Part shown: piece by piece, positions 25,079-35,083 of the stretch
How the letters are laid out: each line of letters begins with the position of its first letter
How positions within the stretch are numbered: the first letter of the stretch is position 1
The notes under the pieces: model-generated
The model's database searches: none
What the model saw: the letters and a program-made list of their open reading frames with translations, nothing else
What the model was told of the DNA's origin: nothing
Assembly: GCA_017569305.1 (NCBI GenBank)
Contig: CP069418.1
Span: 372,001 to 436,000, forward strand
DNA from: Clostridiales bacterium FE2011
GTDB taxonomy: Bacteria > Bacillota > Clostridia > Christensenellales > Aristaeellaceae
DNA length: 64,000 bases
Reading direction: 5' to 3'
Made by a program: the position numbers and the translations under genes

Positions 25079-28000
25079 TTACGCACCCAAAGCATTTGCA
25101 TTAATCTGATCAATGGTCTTCTTTATTCCAGCCCACATTTCCATATCAAACACATCCACAATACTTCCCTGATCAGTAAACGGAGGATCCTGCAATACAG
25201 AGAAGTCCTTCAGCATACCATTATGCACGATATACTCTACAATCTGGTTCACAAAGTAGATCTGTCTGCTGTCCAGCTGTGTGTTACCCAGATATTCTGC
25301 AAAAGCTGTTTTAGCTGCATTCATATCCAGGCCAACAATACCGCGGACAAACTCGCCCAATGGTACAGAACCAATTTCTCTCTCATAATCCTGCTTGCTG
25401 CCGATCTCGCTCCACAGGATTCGCTCCAGTTCTGAAACGTCCTGCTCTGTCAGCGGAATATTACCCTTCAGTTTTGCAATGACCTCCTGATCCTGGTGTT
25501 GACGAACATAGAACTCTGCTTTGGCTTTATAATTTTTCAGGTCATCGCTTTCCAGTTCAGACTGTTTCCAGTCTATAGCTAGTACTTCATCATCGAAATT
25601 CGTTTGGTAGATGATCTTCTCTACAGGAATATACTTGATCAGATCACGAAGGCTCTCCCGGATATGCTCAAACTCATTAATTCCCGCATTGTCCAGGTAG
25701 TCGGTATGTAGGATCTTGTTAATCAGATCACTCTGAGCCATAATCTCCGGGATGTTTGCAACACCCGCAATAGCTGAAACCTTGTTTAGCAGATCATGAC
25801 GGGCTCTGGAGTATTTTTCTCCCATCAGGTATGCCAATTCAATTCCATACATCAAGGCATCAAAACGTAAGGCTTTGGGATCATCCTGTTCCGGCTCAAT
25901 CAACGGTGCCAGTTCGTCTTTTATATCCAGCGTGTTTTCATAGGTCAACGCTTCATAATTTACCGGATCTCCATACTGTTCCACTGCCTTCAGATGCTGC
26001 CGCACTGCAAAGTGCTGCCGATCCAGTGCTTGGTCTTTCTCCAGCATATCCTGTACCAGTGTTTCACGGAAGGTCATCAGCGGTTCAGTCTGATAAGCCA
26101 GATCCTGAAGTTTATAAGCAATCTGGGCTTTCAAGAAGAAAAGCGCACCCGCCAGTGCCATGGTATTGGTTGTCGGCCGTCCTTTATTCATCCGGAAGAA
26201 TTCAAAGTTTCCGCAGAAGTCAAAGATATAGAACTTGCTCTTATCCTCCCCATCGATCAACCCGGGACAAAGCCTGGTTCCGCGGCCAATCATCTGCCAG
26301 AACTTAGCTTTACTCATCACCTTTTTGAAGAATACCAGATTCAGCACTTCCGGCACATCGATACCGGTATCCAGCATATCCACAGATATAGCAATCTGAG
26401 GGAGCTTGTTGGGTTCAGAGAATTCGTCTATAGCGCTCTGAGCATAGGTCATATAGTTATCAATGACCTTTGCGTAATTCGTCAGGTTTGGATAACTCTT
26501 GCCGAATACTTCCAGTACTTTTTCCGCATGAGTATGATTCTTTGCAAAGATAATGGTCTTACCGATCTTATTTCCGTAATCGATCTTCAATCCATTTTCC
26601 ATCAGTATACGCAGTACTTCGCGAATAGTATCCTCATTGAAGATCCATTCGTTCAGAGCAGAGGATTCGATGCTTTCAGGAAGATCACCGTTTTCGTCCT
26701 CAAAAGTATTTTCATAAGCTTCTTTATCTTCATCCGACAGCTCATCATATACAATACCCTGCTGGATGAATTTCAGTGTTGTTTCCACACTGATAAAGTC
26801 CACCAAATATCCGTCTTTTACAGCCTGTGCCAGTTCATATCCATAGGTAGGCACACCTTTTTCAAGGTCAAAGATATCATAAGTGTTTTTATCAATATCA
26901 TCTTTAGGTGTAGCAGTAAGGCCCACCAAAGGAGCATCAAAGTAGTTAAAAATGTCCCTGTACTTGTTATAGATAGAACGGTGTGCTTCATCACAGATCA
27001 GCAGGTCAAAATGCCCACTGGTGAACAGTTTTTCTCCCTGTTCATCGTGAATTGTATCAATGCAGTTGAACATTGTCTGATAAGTCGAGAAAACACAGCG
27101 AGCATCACAGTTCTCTTTATCTTCACAAAGATTCACCACGGACAGATCAGGCATCAGATTGACAAAATTCCGTTTTGCCTGGATCACCAGCGAGTTACGG
27201 TCTGCCAGGAAAAGAATGTTCTTCACCCATCCTTTTTCAAGCAGTACTTTGCACAGGGCAATCACCGTGCGGGTTTTGCCGCTGCCGGTAGCCATGACCA
27301 GCAAAGCCTTCCTACGGTTCTTTTCATCAAAGTTTTCACAGACAGCCTTGATTGCTTCTTCCTGATAATAGCGTCCGGCGATCTTCTTATCTACCTGTAC
27401 ATAGTTCAGCGGTAAACGCATCCGTTGCAGGTTAAACAGTTTCTCCAGATCCCGCTTGCTGTAAATCATGGCAACCCTGCGTTCCGGATACTTGTTGTCT
27501 ACAATCCTGGTTTCAAAACCATTGGTCAGGAAAACAACCGGCCTACGATTATGTTGTTTCTCCAGCAAATCAGCATACAGTTTCGCCTGCTGGCGTCCCT
27601 TTGCCACATCAACGCAAGTGCGTTTGGCTTCGATCACAGCCAGTGCCTTACCATCATCCCCATAAAGTACATAATCCGCATAGCCCACTTCGCTCTTGTT
27701 GGGCATACCAGGCAGTTCCACTTCGTCCAGCCAGTCTTTTCCCTTAGTCCAGCCTGCGTCCTGAAGCATAACGTCGATATAGAGCTTCCGAGTCTTATAT
27801 TCAGATATTTCAAGAGGCTTGGGCGTATATGTCTGCTGTTGTTCTTCTCGTTTGGCTGTCAGTTCTTCCCGAAGCTTTGCGTTCTCCTGGATCAGTTCTT
27901 CCAGCTTGGTTTCGGTTTCCGGAGGCAATACAGCTACAGGTGCAGTCTGTGCTTCCAGCAAAGCCAGATCAAACTGGCCGGATGTATAATTATCGCCATA

Positions 28001-28372
28001 GCAATAGGCTACATAATCCAGGAACACCCAAAGATTCTGAAGGCACAATGCTGCCTGTTCTTTGGTAATCTTCTTTGTATCATGAGCGGCACTGTTTCCA
28101 ACCTTACGGATGAAATCCAGTCTACGGTACAGGTTATCATCTATGATCTCTCTGAATTCCTCTGTACTCAGCAAACTGACCAACTTATCATCCCAAGGCA
28201 TAGCAAGAGCACTGTCAACAGAATACATCCATTTGACAGCATTCTCCATCGCCCGCCGACATGTCATCACACAGGCTGCAGGATCTATGGAATAGATCTT
28301 TTCAGCAGCAATGGCCGGCTCAGCGAAGGAAACAAATCCTGGGTTGGCTGTGAGGAAATCAAAGTTGGTCAT
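25079..28372 (-). CDS. hsdR: Type I restriction enzyme, R (motor/nuclease) subunit
   Basis: A 1097-residue protein. An N-terminal DUF4145-like helical region is followed by the nuclease core with the PD-(D/E)xK signature in EVGYADYVLYG and VIEAKRT. The SF2 motor has ATGSGKT, CDEAHRS (DEAH), GLTATP, MLDTGID and MIGRGTR. A long C-terminal helical region of the EcoEI type would bind the modification enzyme. It cuts unmodified DNA after translocation in the R2M2S complex. It is unusual in lying four genes after hsdM, separated by OLD, AbiJ-like and AbiH genes. Confidence 0.93.
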   Translation of the reverse strand: MTNFDFLTANPGFVSFAEPAIAAEKIYSIDPAACVMTCRRAMENAVKWMYSVDSALAMPWDDKLVSLLSTEEFREIIDDNLYRRLDFIRKVGNSAAHDTKKITKEQAALCLQNLWVFLDYVAYCYGDNYTSGQFDLALLEAQTAPVAVLPPETETKLEELIQENAKLREELTAKREEQQQTYTPKPLEISEYKTRKLYIDVMLQDAGWTKGKDWLDEVELPGMPNKSEVGYADYVLYGDDGKALAVIEAKRTCVDVAKGRQQAKLYADLLEKQHNRRPVVFLTNGFETRIVDNKYPERRVAMIYSKRDLEKLFNLQRMRLPLNYVQVDKKIAGRYYQEEAIKAVCENFDEKNRRKALLVMATGSGKTRTVIALCKVLLEKGWVKNILFLADRNSLVIQAKRNFVNLMPDLSVVNLCEDKENCDARCVFSTYQTMFNCIDTIHDEQGEKLFTSGHFDLLICDEAHRSIYNKYRDIFNYFDAPLVGLTATPKDDIDKNTYDIFDLEKGVPTYGYELAQAVKDGYLVDFISVETTLKFIQQGIVYDELSDEDKEAYENTFEDENGDLPESIESSALNEWIFNEDTIREVLRILMENGLKIDYGNKIGKTIIFAKNHTHAEKVLEVFGKSYPNLTNYAKVIDNYMTYAQSAIDEFSEPNKLPQIAISVDMLDTGIDVPEVLNLVFFKKVMSKAKFWQMIGRGTRLCPGLIDGEDKSKFYIFDFCGNFEFFRMNKGRPTTNTMALAGALFFLKAQIAYKLQDLAYQTEPLMTFRETLVQDMLEKDQALDRQHFAVRQHLKAVEQYGDPVNYEALTYENTLDIKDELAPLIEPEQDDPKALRFDALMYGIELAYLMGEKYSRARHDLLNKVSAIAGVANIPEIMAQSDLINKILHTDYLDNAGINEFEHIRESLRDLIKYIPVEKIIYQTNFDDEVLAIDWKQSELESDDLKNYKAKAEFYVRQHQDQEVIAKLKGNIPLTEQDVSELERILWSEIGSKQDYEREIGSVPLGEFVRGIVGLDMNAAKTAFAEYLGNTQLDSRQIYFVNQIVEYIVHNGMLKDFSVLQDPPFTDQGSIVDVFDMEMWAGIKKTIDQINANALGA

Positions 28373-28416
28373 GGGATCACCTCTGGCAAGAGCTTATGTT
28401 TATCATCAAATTTATA

Positions 28417-29442
28417 TTACTCTTCCTTTTTTCGAACAAACACTTTCTTTGTGTTTTCGATTATGAAAATTCTTGGAATAATGCTTGTTAACTCTGTTTC
28501 AGTATATTTTGAATAAGATGCTAGTTTTTTTCTCTCTTCATCTTTTAACTCAGACCATCGATTAATGGAGATCATATTTGATGGATTCTTATTGTAACAA
28601 TAATCAATAAGAAAATGATTTTGACTGCTTTTTAGCCATTTCATTAGCGAGCTAAACCATCTTGCATCTGTAATCCCCATAGACATACCATATAGACAAA
28701 TTATGTTACTATTCATAATCATCTGTTCTGCATCATCATACCACAATACACTTATCTCATTTATACTTTCAGATTTAATCATGATGCTTCTAAATTGTTG
28801 ATTTTTCAATAATTCTTGATTTGCAATTTGGGTTTCATCATTTACGCCAAAGATAGGATACTCAGTCATTGTTCCATGGATATGTATTATTCTATTCATG
28901 AACATCCGACGATCAATACCAGAAGCACGCCAAGTGTGTATTGCATTTTTGCCATATTTAGAGACATATTTATCAAGTACACTAGTGTAATTATAGGTTA
29001 TAAAATTGATTTCAATATTGTCATTCATTCCTGTTGGATAAATATTTTCAATTTGTATTTTTTCTTTCGGGCGAAGTTCAGAATAATATGCGGACAATCC
29101 GTTAACAAAACCTTGTAACTCTTGATTGATTGTCTCCGAATCAATTCTAGCTTCTTCCAATCTTATATATTCCAACAATTTAGTACGTGCATCATTGTAA
29201 CACTTTATAAAGTCTTGGACAGTCTCCAAAGTAAATTCAGTGGTATACTGCCCTAGACCTTTTTCAAAATCCGACCAGTATTCACCGTTGGTTAGCATAT
29301 CGTCTTTTATATGCTTTTTGAAAGCAATTATAGTAGCATCGTCACATGGTTGATCACAATACCAATCTTTAAAATCTCTATATGACGTTTTCAGCCCCAT
29401 TGAAATATCGAAACCATTTCCAATCAAAAAAGTCACTTTCAT
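28417..29442 (-). CDS. abiH: AbiH-family abortive infection protein
   Basis: A 341-residue protein beginning FLIGNGFDISMGLKTSY, the AbiH signature, with EINFITYNYTSVLDKYV and IHIHGTM further along. AbiH proteins block phage growth through cell shutdown by a mechanism not fully known. It is 38 bases behind the AbiJ-like gene and 44 bases ahead of hsdR, inside the operon. Confidence 0.85.
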   Translation of the reverse strand: MKVTFLIGNGFDISMGLKTSYRDFKDWYCDQPCDDATIIAFKKHIKDDMLTNGEYWSDFEKGLGQYTTEFTLETVQDFIKCYNDARTKLLEYIRLEEARIDSETINQELQGFVNGLSAYYSELRPKEKIQIENIYPTGMNDNIEINFITYNYTSVLDKYVSKYGKNAIHTWRASGIDRRMFMNRIIHIHGTMTEYPIFGVNDETQIANQELLKNQQFRSIMIKSESINEISVLWYDDAEQMIMNSNIICLYGMSMGITDARWFSSLMKWLKSSQNHFLIDYCYNKNPSNMISINRWSELKDEERKKLASYSKYTETELTSIIPRIFIIENTKKVFVRKKEE

Positions 29443-29480
29443 ATCAGTATCACCTCATAAAATAGATAGAAGAAACAACA

Positions 29481-30380
29481 TCAGCATTTTTCTTTATGGA
29501 GCTGAACTAAGAATACTATATTGACCGCCACTAATCCTATAACATATTTAGCATAACTATCTGGTATGTCTATTACTTCTTCTCCTTGCCCATGTCCTGA
29601 AGTTCTGTTTCGCACCATTGGCGCACCACTGACTAATGCTGTAGCAACAGCATTTAGCTGGCTTTCAGTGTATTCTGGAAAAAAGCAATTGGATTTCAAT
29701 ATTTCAATAAGTTTCTTCGCCGAATCCCTTTCATGATCAAACGCGTATTTATTCTTCAAACAAATGGTTTTCATTGTGCTTTCGAAAGCCTTCTCGGCCT
29801 CTATTATAGCCACTTTATTTTCTCTATTTCTAAGAGCTTCAAATGCATTTTTATACTCTTCTTCTGCTCCTTTGAATCCATTAGCATGTAGTAGATTCAA
29901 TGCTGGTTTAATATACTCTTTATGTATAAACATATCATTAATGGGAATCAATTCCCCACTAATAAACTCATACCCATATTTATGTTGTTGAAATCTATAG
30001 TTCAATTCAGCAATAGAGTTTTTCACATATGCTTGTGTTTGCGTATAGTGTAAATTAGTTGCAAGTACCTCTGATACATGAAAAGCAAAATCTATGAAAT
30101 CCAACAAATCTTCATCCGATGATTTATCAATATAACTTTCAATTTTACTAGGATAAAAGCTATGGTCATCATCCATATTTTTTATCCCTTTTTCTCTGCA
30201 AAACCTATTATGTATTTCCATCCATATGTTATCACTAGTATAGTATTTATTTATTTCATTAATCATATCCTTGATAATATAAAACACTTGATTTCTAAAC
30301 GGCGCTGAAAAGTTATCATAAGTATATACATCAACTTCTTCTGTTTGCTTTTTATTCCGTTCTGTAAAAAGCTTAAACAT
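29481..30380 (-). CDS. AbiJ-type abortive infection protein (AbiJ-NTD4 and Abi_C-like)
   Basis: A 299-residue protein. The N-terminal half resembles AbiJ N-terminal domain 4. The C-terminal part has MVRNRTSGHGQGEEV and the helix YAKYVIGLVAVNIVFLVQL, as in the abortive infection C-terminal domain (Abi_C). It is probably a phage-triggered toxin or effector. It sits between the OLD nuclease and AbiH, in the same direction. Confidence 0.75.
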   Translation of the reverse strand: MFKLFTERNKKQTEEVDVYTYDNFSAPFRNQVFYIIKDMINEINKYYTSDNIWMEIHNRFCREKGIKNMDDDHSFYPSKIESYIDKSSDEDLLDFIDFAFHVSEVLATNLHYTQTQAYVKNSIAELNYRFQQHKYGYEFISGELIPINDMFIHKEYIKPALNLLHANGFKGAEEEYKNAFEALRNRENKVAIIEAEKAFESTMKTICLKNKYAFDHERDSAKKLIEILKSNCFFPEYTESQLNAVATALVSGAPMVRNRTSGHGQGEEVIDIPDSYAKYVIGLVAVNIVFLVQLHKEKC

Positions 30381-30435
30381 TAGCTTCCTCCTTGATATAC
30401 AGCGTCCTCAAATAAATCAATTTGAATTATTCTAT

Positions 30436-32277
30436 TCATGAACAAAAATCTTGACTAATCTTCTCCAGCACTGAAAAAATCTTTTCAAACTCAGCAAATG
30501 ATATATCCTTGAATCCTTCTCTATCTTCTTTAATTGCATCAACAAAGCGAGCTTTTGAAATACTATAATCCCCCGTACCATCTAGATTTGTCACATATGC
30601 ATTTGATTCATGTTCTATTATTTTTATGGTTTTTGCTACTTTTGCTCCATCCTTATAATGATATGGCTTCTCGATGTGAATTCCTGTCTTGTGGAATTCG
30701 TTTCCTATAAACAACCTTTTGCCATCTAATTCTAGTTTTATTTCATTATCTGTAAAATAATGTTCTATTGATATTTGATCCTTTTCTCTTCTGTTATGAG
30801 GAACTGGAATAGCAAAAGCATATACATTGTCTATAAATTTTTCATATTCCTTTAGTCGTATATCTGATTGCTCATCTCCAGATTGTGATAATAATTTTGT
30901 ATCTCTGTCAAACATGCCTATAATCGGAGATGTGTGTTGTTTGTTGTCTCGTAATTCCCGTAAATACCTCAACAACACATCATTGTTTGATGTTTTATCA
31001 CACGCAATTGGCTGAATATTCCAATTGGCAAAGGAAGTCTTTCCCAATTTTTGTATTGCAATTTTGAGTAAATCAGCGTCTGTCTTTCCCTCGGTCAGTA
31101 TTGTCGGAACAGTGATATTCACCAGTTTCCTTCTCAATCCTTCTATTTCTGCGTCTTTTATCTCATTTTCATCTTCTAACTCTCTAACTTTATCAATAAA
31201 ATGTTTATATAATTCTATATATCCTAGTTCTTCATCCAACCCAGTATTCTTGTCTAGAAGCGCTGTCCTGCCGTCTTGACAGCCTATTATTTTGATGCTT
31301 TTTATATTCGGCTTTTCTTTAAAGAACGATGGGGAATGACTTGTAATAAATATCTGACTATTCTTACAGTAACAATTCTCAAATTCATCTGCAACTTGAA
31401 TACAACGTCTATACTCATATGAGTTTTCAGGTTCTTCAAATCCCCAAATGTACTTGTTCTTCGATTTCGTTGCCACATAATTCAGTATTTTGGGAATATA
31501 GTGTGTTCTAATCCCATCTCCTCTTTTGTCAATAGCTACTGTTCCTTTTGCATTTTTTGTTTTTACCTCTGTATTTATCTGCAGCAATCCTTTTGCATAG
31601 TTTAGAGTATTCGGCATCTCAACATAATTGTTTATCCCCGTCGCAGTATAAAAATCATCTTGCAACTCTTTAATAATACTCTGAATTGCCTTGTTTGCAG
31701 CATCAATTGGGGCGTCAAGTATTGGTTTGTTTTTTGAATCAAACAGACTATTTTGTAATACATTTAGCGCATAACTAAATATGCGTTCATCCTTAATTGC
31801 AGGTATATATATAAATTTTATCCTATTTAGAAAAGTACTTAAGAACGTTGTCGTCGTCTTTTCAGAATATTTTATACCTTGCTTACGCGCATACTGCTGC
31901 ATTCTAGTCTGAACGTCTGACGTTGTTTTAGGTTCCATGGAATGCATGTCCCATCTCTTTGTAACAGTAAATGTAGGGGGCAATGAGTTCTGCATCATAT
32001 CACCGCGTTTAAAACGTACCGATATAGAAATAAACTGTTGACCACGTATTGTATCCTTGCGAACATCTTCTTTTCGATCCAAAGAATAATCATCTACAAA
32101 ATTATATAGTTGTAAATAGTCTGTTTGTTGATTGAAAAACAAATTTAGTGCTTTAAGAATATTGGACTTTCCAACATCGTTTTTTCCTGCGAGTACTGTT
32201 ATATCCTTACAATTGTCAAGAGTTAATGTATATACTGATCTGAAATACCGGATAGTAATGCTATCAATCAACTGCAT
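30436..32277 (-). CDS. OLD-family ATPase-TOPRIM nuclease
   Basis: A 613-residue protein. An ABC-like ATPase has Walker A GKNDVGKSNI near residue 31, signature-like motifs and Walker B WGFEEPEN. A TOPRIM domain has TEGKTDADLLK and GMFDRDT. OLD proteins are DNA nucleases that can restrict phages. GajA of Gabija is related, but its GajB helicase partner is absent, so this is a stand-alone or island-linked OLD protein. Starts 9 bases after the hsdS stop. Confidence 0.85.
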   Translation of the reverse strand: MQLIDSITIRYFRSVYTLTLDNCKDITVLAGKNDVGKSNILKALNLFFNQQTDYLQLYNFVDDYSLDRKEDVRKDTIRGQQFISISVRFKRGDMMQNSLPPTFTVTKRWDMHSMEPKTTSDVQTRMQQYARKQGIKYSEKTTTTFLSTFLNRIKFIYIPAIKDERIFSYALNVLQNSLFDSKNKPILDAPIDAANKAIQSIIKELQDDFYTATGINNYVEMPNTLNYAKGLLQINTEVKTKNAKGTVAIDKRGDGIRTHYIPKILNYVATKSKNKYIWGFEEPENSYEYRRCIQVADEFENCYCKNSQIFITSHSPSFFKEKPNIKSIKIIGCQDGRTALLDKNTGLDEELGYIELYKHFIDKVRELEDENEIKDAEIEGLRRKLVNITVPTILTEGKTDADLLKIAIQKLGKTSFANWNIQPIACDKTSNNDVLLRYLRELRDNKQHTSPIIGMFDRDTKLLSQSGDEQSDIRLKEYEKFIDNVYAFAIPVPHNRREKDQISIEHYFTDNEIKLELDGKRLFIGNEFHKTGIHIEKPYHYKDGAKVAKTIKIIEHESNAYVTNLDGTGDYSISKARFVDAIKEDREGFKDISFAEFEKIFSVLEKISQDFCS

Positions 32278-32286
32278 ATTATCACC

Positions 32287-33429
32287 TCAACCAAAGTAGT
32301 CTTGCATCAAACTATCAAACATCATTTGTGTTTCTTCCAGTGCTTTCTGAACAATAACTTTTGATTTGTCGACCTGGGAGACGAAGTCAGCAAAGTGTTC
32401 CTGCTGTTCAATTGGAGGAACTATGAATTCTTTATCTTCCAGTTTGGATTTCGACAGTATGCCCTTCAAAGCCATACTGATGTCCTCGACAAGATACTCC
32501 TTTGACAGTTGTAACATCACGTATAGAAAGAGTGTGTTGTACGATTCAGGGATGATAGCATTGATCTGTTGGTTAAAGGATACCGTTCTGTCAGTAACAC
32601 ATACTCTTCCGATACTCGCAATGCTTCCTGCAATACAAGCCATAAGTATAGAGCCGCTGTCAACCGTTCTTCCGACTCTCATACCCTCTTCTGACAGAGA
32701 TTCAGTCGCCTTTGTTGGATGTAGTTGACCTGCAACAATATTGTCTGTTTTAATCCATTCTATATGATGGCCATAATGCTCGGGAACTGACCTGGAAGGC
32801 GTGTTGCCAGTTACAATGTTGCAAGTCAGCTTCAACTTCTCCTTCTTATAGCCATACGGGTTAAGTATTATATCGCCAAACATCTCGACAAATCGGGCTT
32901 TGATGAGGGAATCGAGGGCACGGAGCTGGCGCTGGCGTTGGCTGATTATCCTATTGATTGCATCAAGCAGATCTGCAATCGTCTCCTGTTCTTCAATATT
33001 TGGGACGTTGATTACTATTTTCTCGAGACCTGCGTTTGTTATTGCTTTTTGTGTAGCTCCGGAGCAGTGCTTATCTTTTTGTGCAAGAAACATTTGACTT
33101 GTGAGCAGATGATAAAGGCACCTCTCTGTTAGTATACCTTTCTTCGGCCGCACAGCACAAAACCCAGTCGAATAGATACTCTCGGCAAGGGCATCCGTTA
33201 CTAATAGTGTTTTCTTTGTGCCCTGCATCTTTGCAAACAGTACATCGCCTGCAACAGCTACGAGATTAGCTCTTGATGGTCTTCCAGCATAATCAACGGT
33301 CTCCGTGTCGGCATCAACTATGTGATCTATATCTATAGCTCCAGTGCTAACGTATTTTTTCGTACCTGGAAAAGGTGGGCAAGCTGTTCCTACAACATCG
33401 ACACAATCAACAAATGTGAGATTTCGCAT
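32287..33429 (-). CDS. hsdS: Type I restriction enzyme, S (specificity) subunit
   Basis: A 380-residue protein with two target recognition domains (about 1-150 and 195-340), each followed by a long conserved helix. The central helix has IADLLDAINRIISQRQRQLRALDSL. It chooses the bipartite DNA site for HsdM and HsdR. A good site GGGGGTGATG precedes the start. The target sequence cannot be read. Confidence 0.9.
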   Translation of the reverse strand: MRNLTFVDCVDVVGTACPPFPGTKKYVSTGAIDIDHIVDADTETVDYAGRPSRANLVAVAGDVLFAKMQGTKKTLLVTDALAESIYSTGFCAVRPKKGILTERCLYHLLTSQMFLAQKDKHCSGATQKAITNAGLEKIVINVPNIEEQETIADLLDAINRIISQRQRQLRALDSLIKARFVEMFGDIILNPYGYKKEKLKLTCNIVTGNTPSRSVPEHYGHHIEWIKTDNIVAGQLHPTKATESLSEEGMRVGRTVDSGSILMACIAGSIASIGRVCVTDRTVSFNQQINAIIPESYNTLFLYVMLQLSKEYLVEDISMALKGILSKSKLEDKEFIVPPIEQQEHFADFVSQVDKSKVIVQKALEETQMMFDSLMQDYFG

Positions 33430-33453
33430 CTCATCACCCCCATAAATCCAAAT

Positions 33454-34956
33454 TTACTGTTTCAACAGTTGTTCCAGTTCATCCATCTCTATGTTGATTT
33501 GCTTTTCCAATTCTCTCAGTTCAGACATGATCTGCTCTGTCGGTGGATATTCCACAGGTTTATATTCAGTCTTCTTATATTTGTTGATCGACAGATCATA
33601 TTCATTCTGGACAATTTCATCCTTAGATACTAAAAAAGATTGTTCTGTGCGTTCACGATTTGTTTCACTTTTCAGATTGCCAAATCTCGCAATGATATCC
33701 GGAATATCGTTTTCTTTTGTTTCTGAACGCTTATCATCCAAGGTGAAGCCATCGGCTTTCATATCATAAAACCACACATTGTCAGTTCCGCCATGGTTGG
33801 TTTTTGTGAAAATTAACACTGCCGTGCTTACACCGGCATAAGGTTTAAACACACCTGAAGGCATTGAGATGACTGCTTCCAGCCGGTTGTTCTCAATTAT
33901 TTCTTTCCGGATAGCTTTGTGTGCTGTTGAGGAGCCGAACAATACACCATCCGGTACAATACAGGCACAGTGTCCGCCTGTTTTAAGCATTTTCAGGAAA
34001 AGCGCCAGGAAGAGGAGTTCTGTCTTTTTGGTTTTGCAGATTTTGAGAAGGTCTGTACTGACTGTTTCAGCATCCAGGCTACCTTTAAAAGGCGGATTTG
34101 CCAGAATCAGGGAATATTTCTCACGATCTGGGTTCTGGTCACTGAGGCTGTCACGATATTCGATAAAAGGGTTTTCCACGCCATGAGTCATCATATTCAT
34201 AGCGCCAATACGGAGCATGGTACGGTCCATATCGAAGCCGGTGAACATGAGGTTCATGTAGTGGTCTTTGTTCTGTTTGTTGAAAAATACTTCTGACTTT
34301 TTGTTTTCCTTCAGGTAGTCACTGGCAGCTACGAGGAAGCCGCTGGTACCGCAAGCCGGGTCACAGATCAGGTCATCCGGCTTGGGCTGCATCAGATCTA
34401 CCATCATCCGAATGATATGACGGGGTGTGCGGAACTGGCCGTTCACGCCAGCAGTGGACAGCTTTGAAAGCAGATATTCATAAACATCGCCACGGGCATC
34501 GGTATCGCTGATCTTTGCCATCTGTTCATAGATGCCGTCCATAGCTGTGACGATCTTATCCAGCATCAAGGGAGTAGGCACTTTGAAGATAGCATCACTC
34601 ATGTATTTAGAGTAAGCGCTTTCCTTATCTCCATGCAGGTTCTTGATAAAAGGAAATACCCATTCCTGCATCACGCTATACATCTTCTGAGCAGGAAAAT
34701 CATGGAACACACTCCATTTCATCTGGGTACCATCAATGGTCTGTGTACCAATCTGCACTTCCTCAGCAAAGATGCTCTCGAACGGCAATCCCAGCATGGC
34801 ACATTCCTTTGCCCTTAGAGTATCGGTGGTATCCAAATCATGAATGAACATGAGGTAGGTCATCTGCTCAATTACGTCCAGAGGATTAGTCAGACCACCC
34901 ATCCAGAATATTTCCCAAAGACCGTCAATCTTATTTTTCAGTTCCCCGGTAATCAT
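33454..34956 (-). CDS. hsdM: Type I restriction enzyme, M (methyltransferase) subunit
   Basis: A 500-residue adenine-N6 DNA methyltransferase. It has an N-terminal four-helix part, the AdoMet-binding motif CDPACGTSGF and catalytic NPPF in LILANPPFKG. With HsdS it modifies the host site, and with HsdR it forms the restriction complex. First gene of the hsdM-hsdS-OLD-abi-abiH-hsdR-HEPN operon. Confidence 0.93.
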   Translation of the reverse strand: MITGELKNKIDGLWEIFWMGGLTNPLDVIEQMTYLMFIHDLDTTDTLRAKECAMLGLPFESIFAEEVQIGTQTIDGTQMKWSVFHDFPAQKMYSVMQEWVFPFIKNLHGDKESAYSKYMSDAIFKVPTPLMLDKIVTAMDGIYEQMAKISDTDARGDVYEYLLSKLSTAGVNGQFRTPRHIIRMMVDLMQPKPDDLICDPACGTSGFLVAASDYLKENKKSEVFFNKQNKDHYMNLMFTGFDMDRTMLRIGAMNMMTHGVENPFIEYRDSLSDQNPDREKYSLILANPPFKGSLDAETVSTDLLKICKTKKTELLFLALFLKMLKTGGHCACIVPDGVLFGSSTAHKAIRKEIIENNRLEAVISMPSGVFKPYAGVSTAVLIFTKTNHGGTDNVWFYDMKADGFTLDDKRSETKENDIPDIIARFGNLKSETNRERTEQSFLVSKDEIVQNEYDLSINKYKKTEYKPVEYPPTEQIMSELRELEKQINIEMDELEQLLKQ

Positions 34957-35083
34957 GCTTTATCTTCCTCCCTGTGATCGTCACATCTGCTCTGTCTTCA
35001 CCTTCGGTTCGCCAATCGCATGTTCCTGTAACAAGGGTGGCATTAACCGCTTTGACTTCGCTTTGCTCGTCAATCGCGGATGC

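Noticed and set aside
30436-32277. Gabija system (GajA)
   Set aside because: The OLD protein alone is not enough; there is no GajB-type UvrD helicase next to it.
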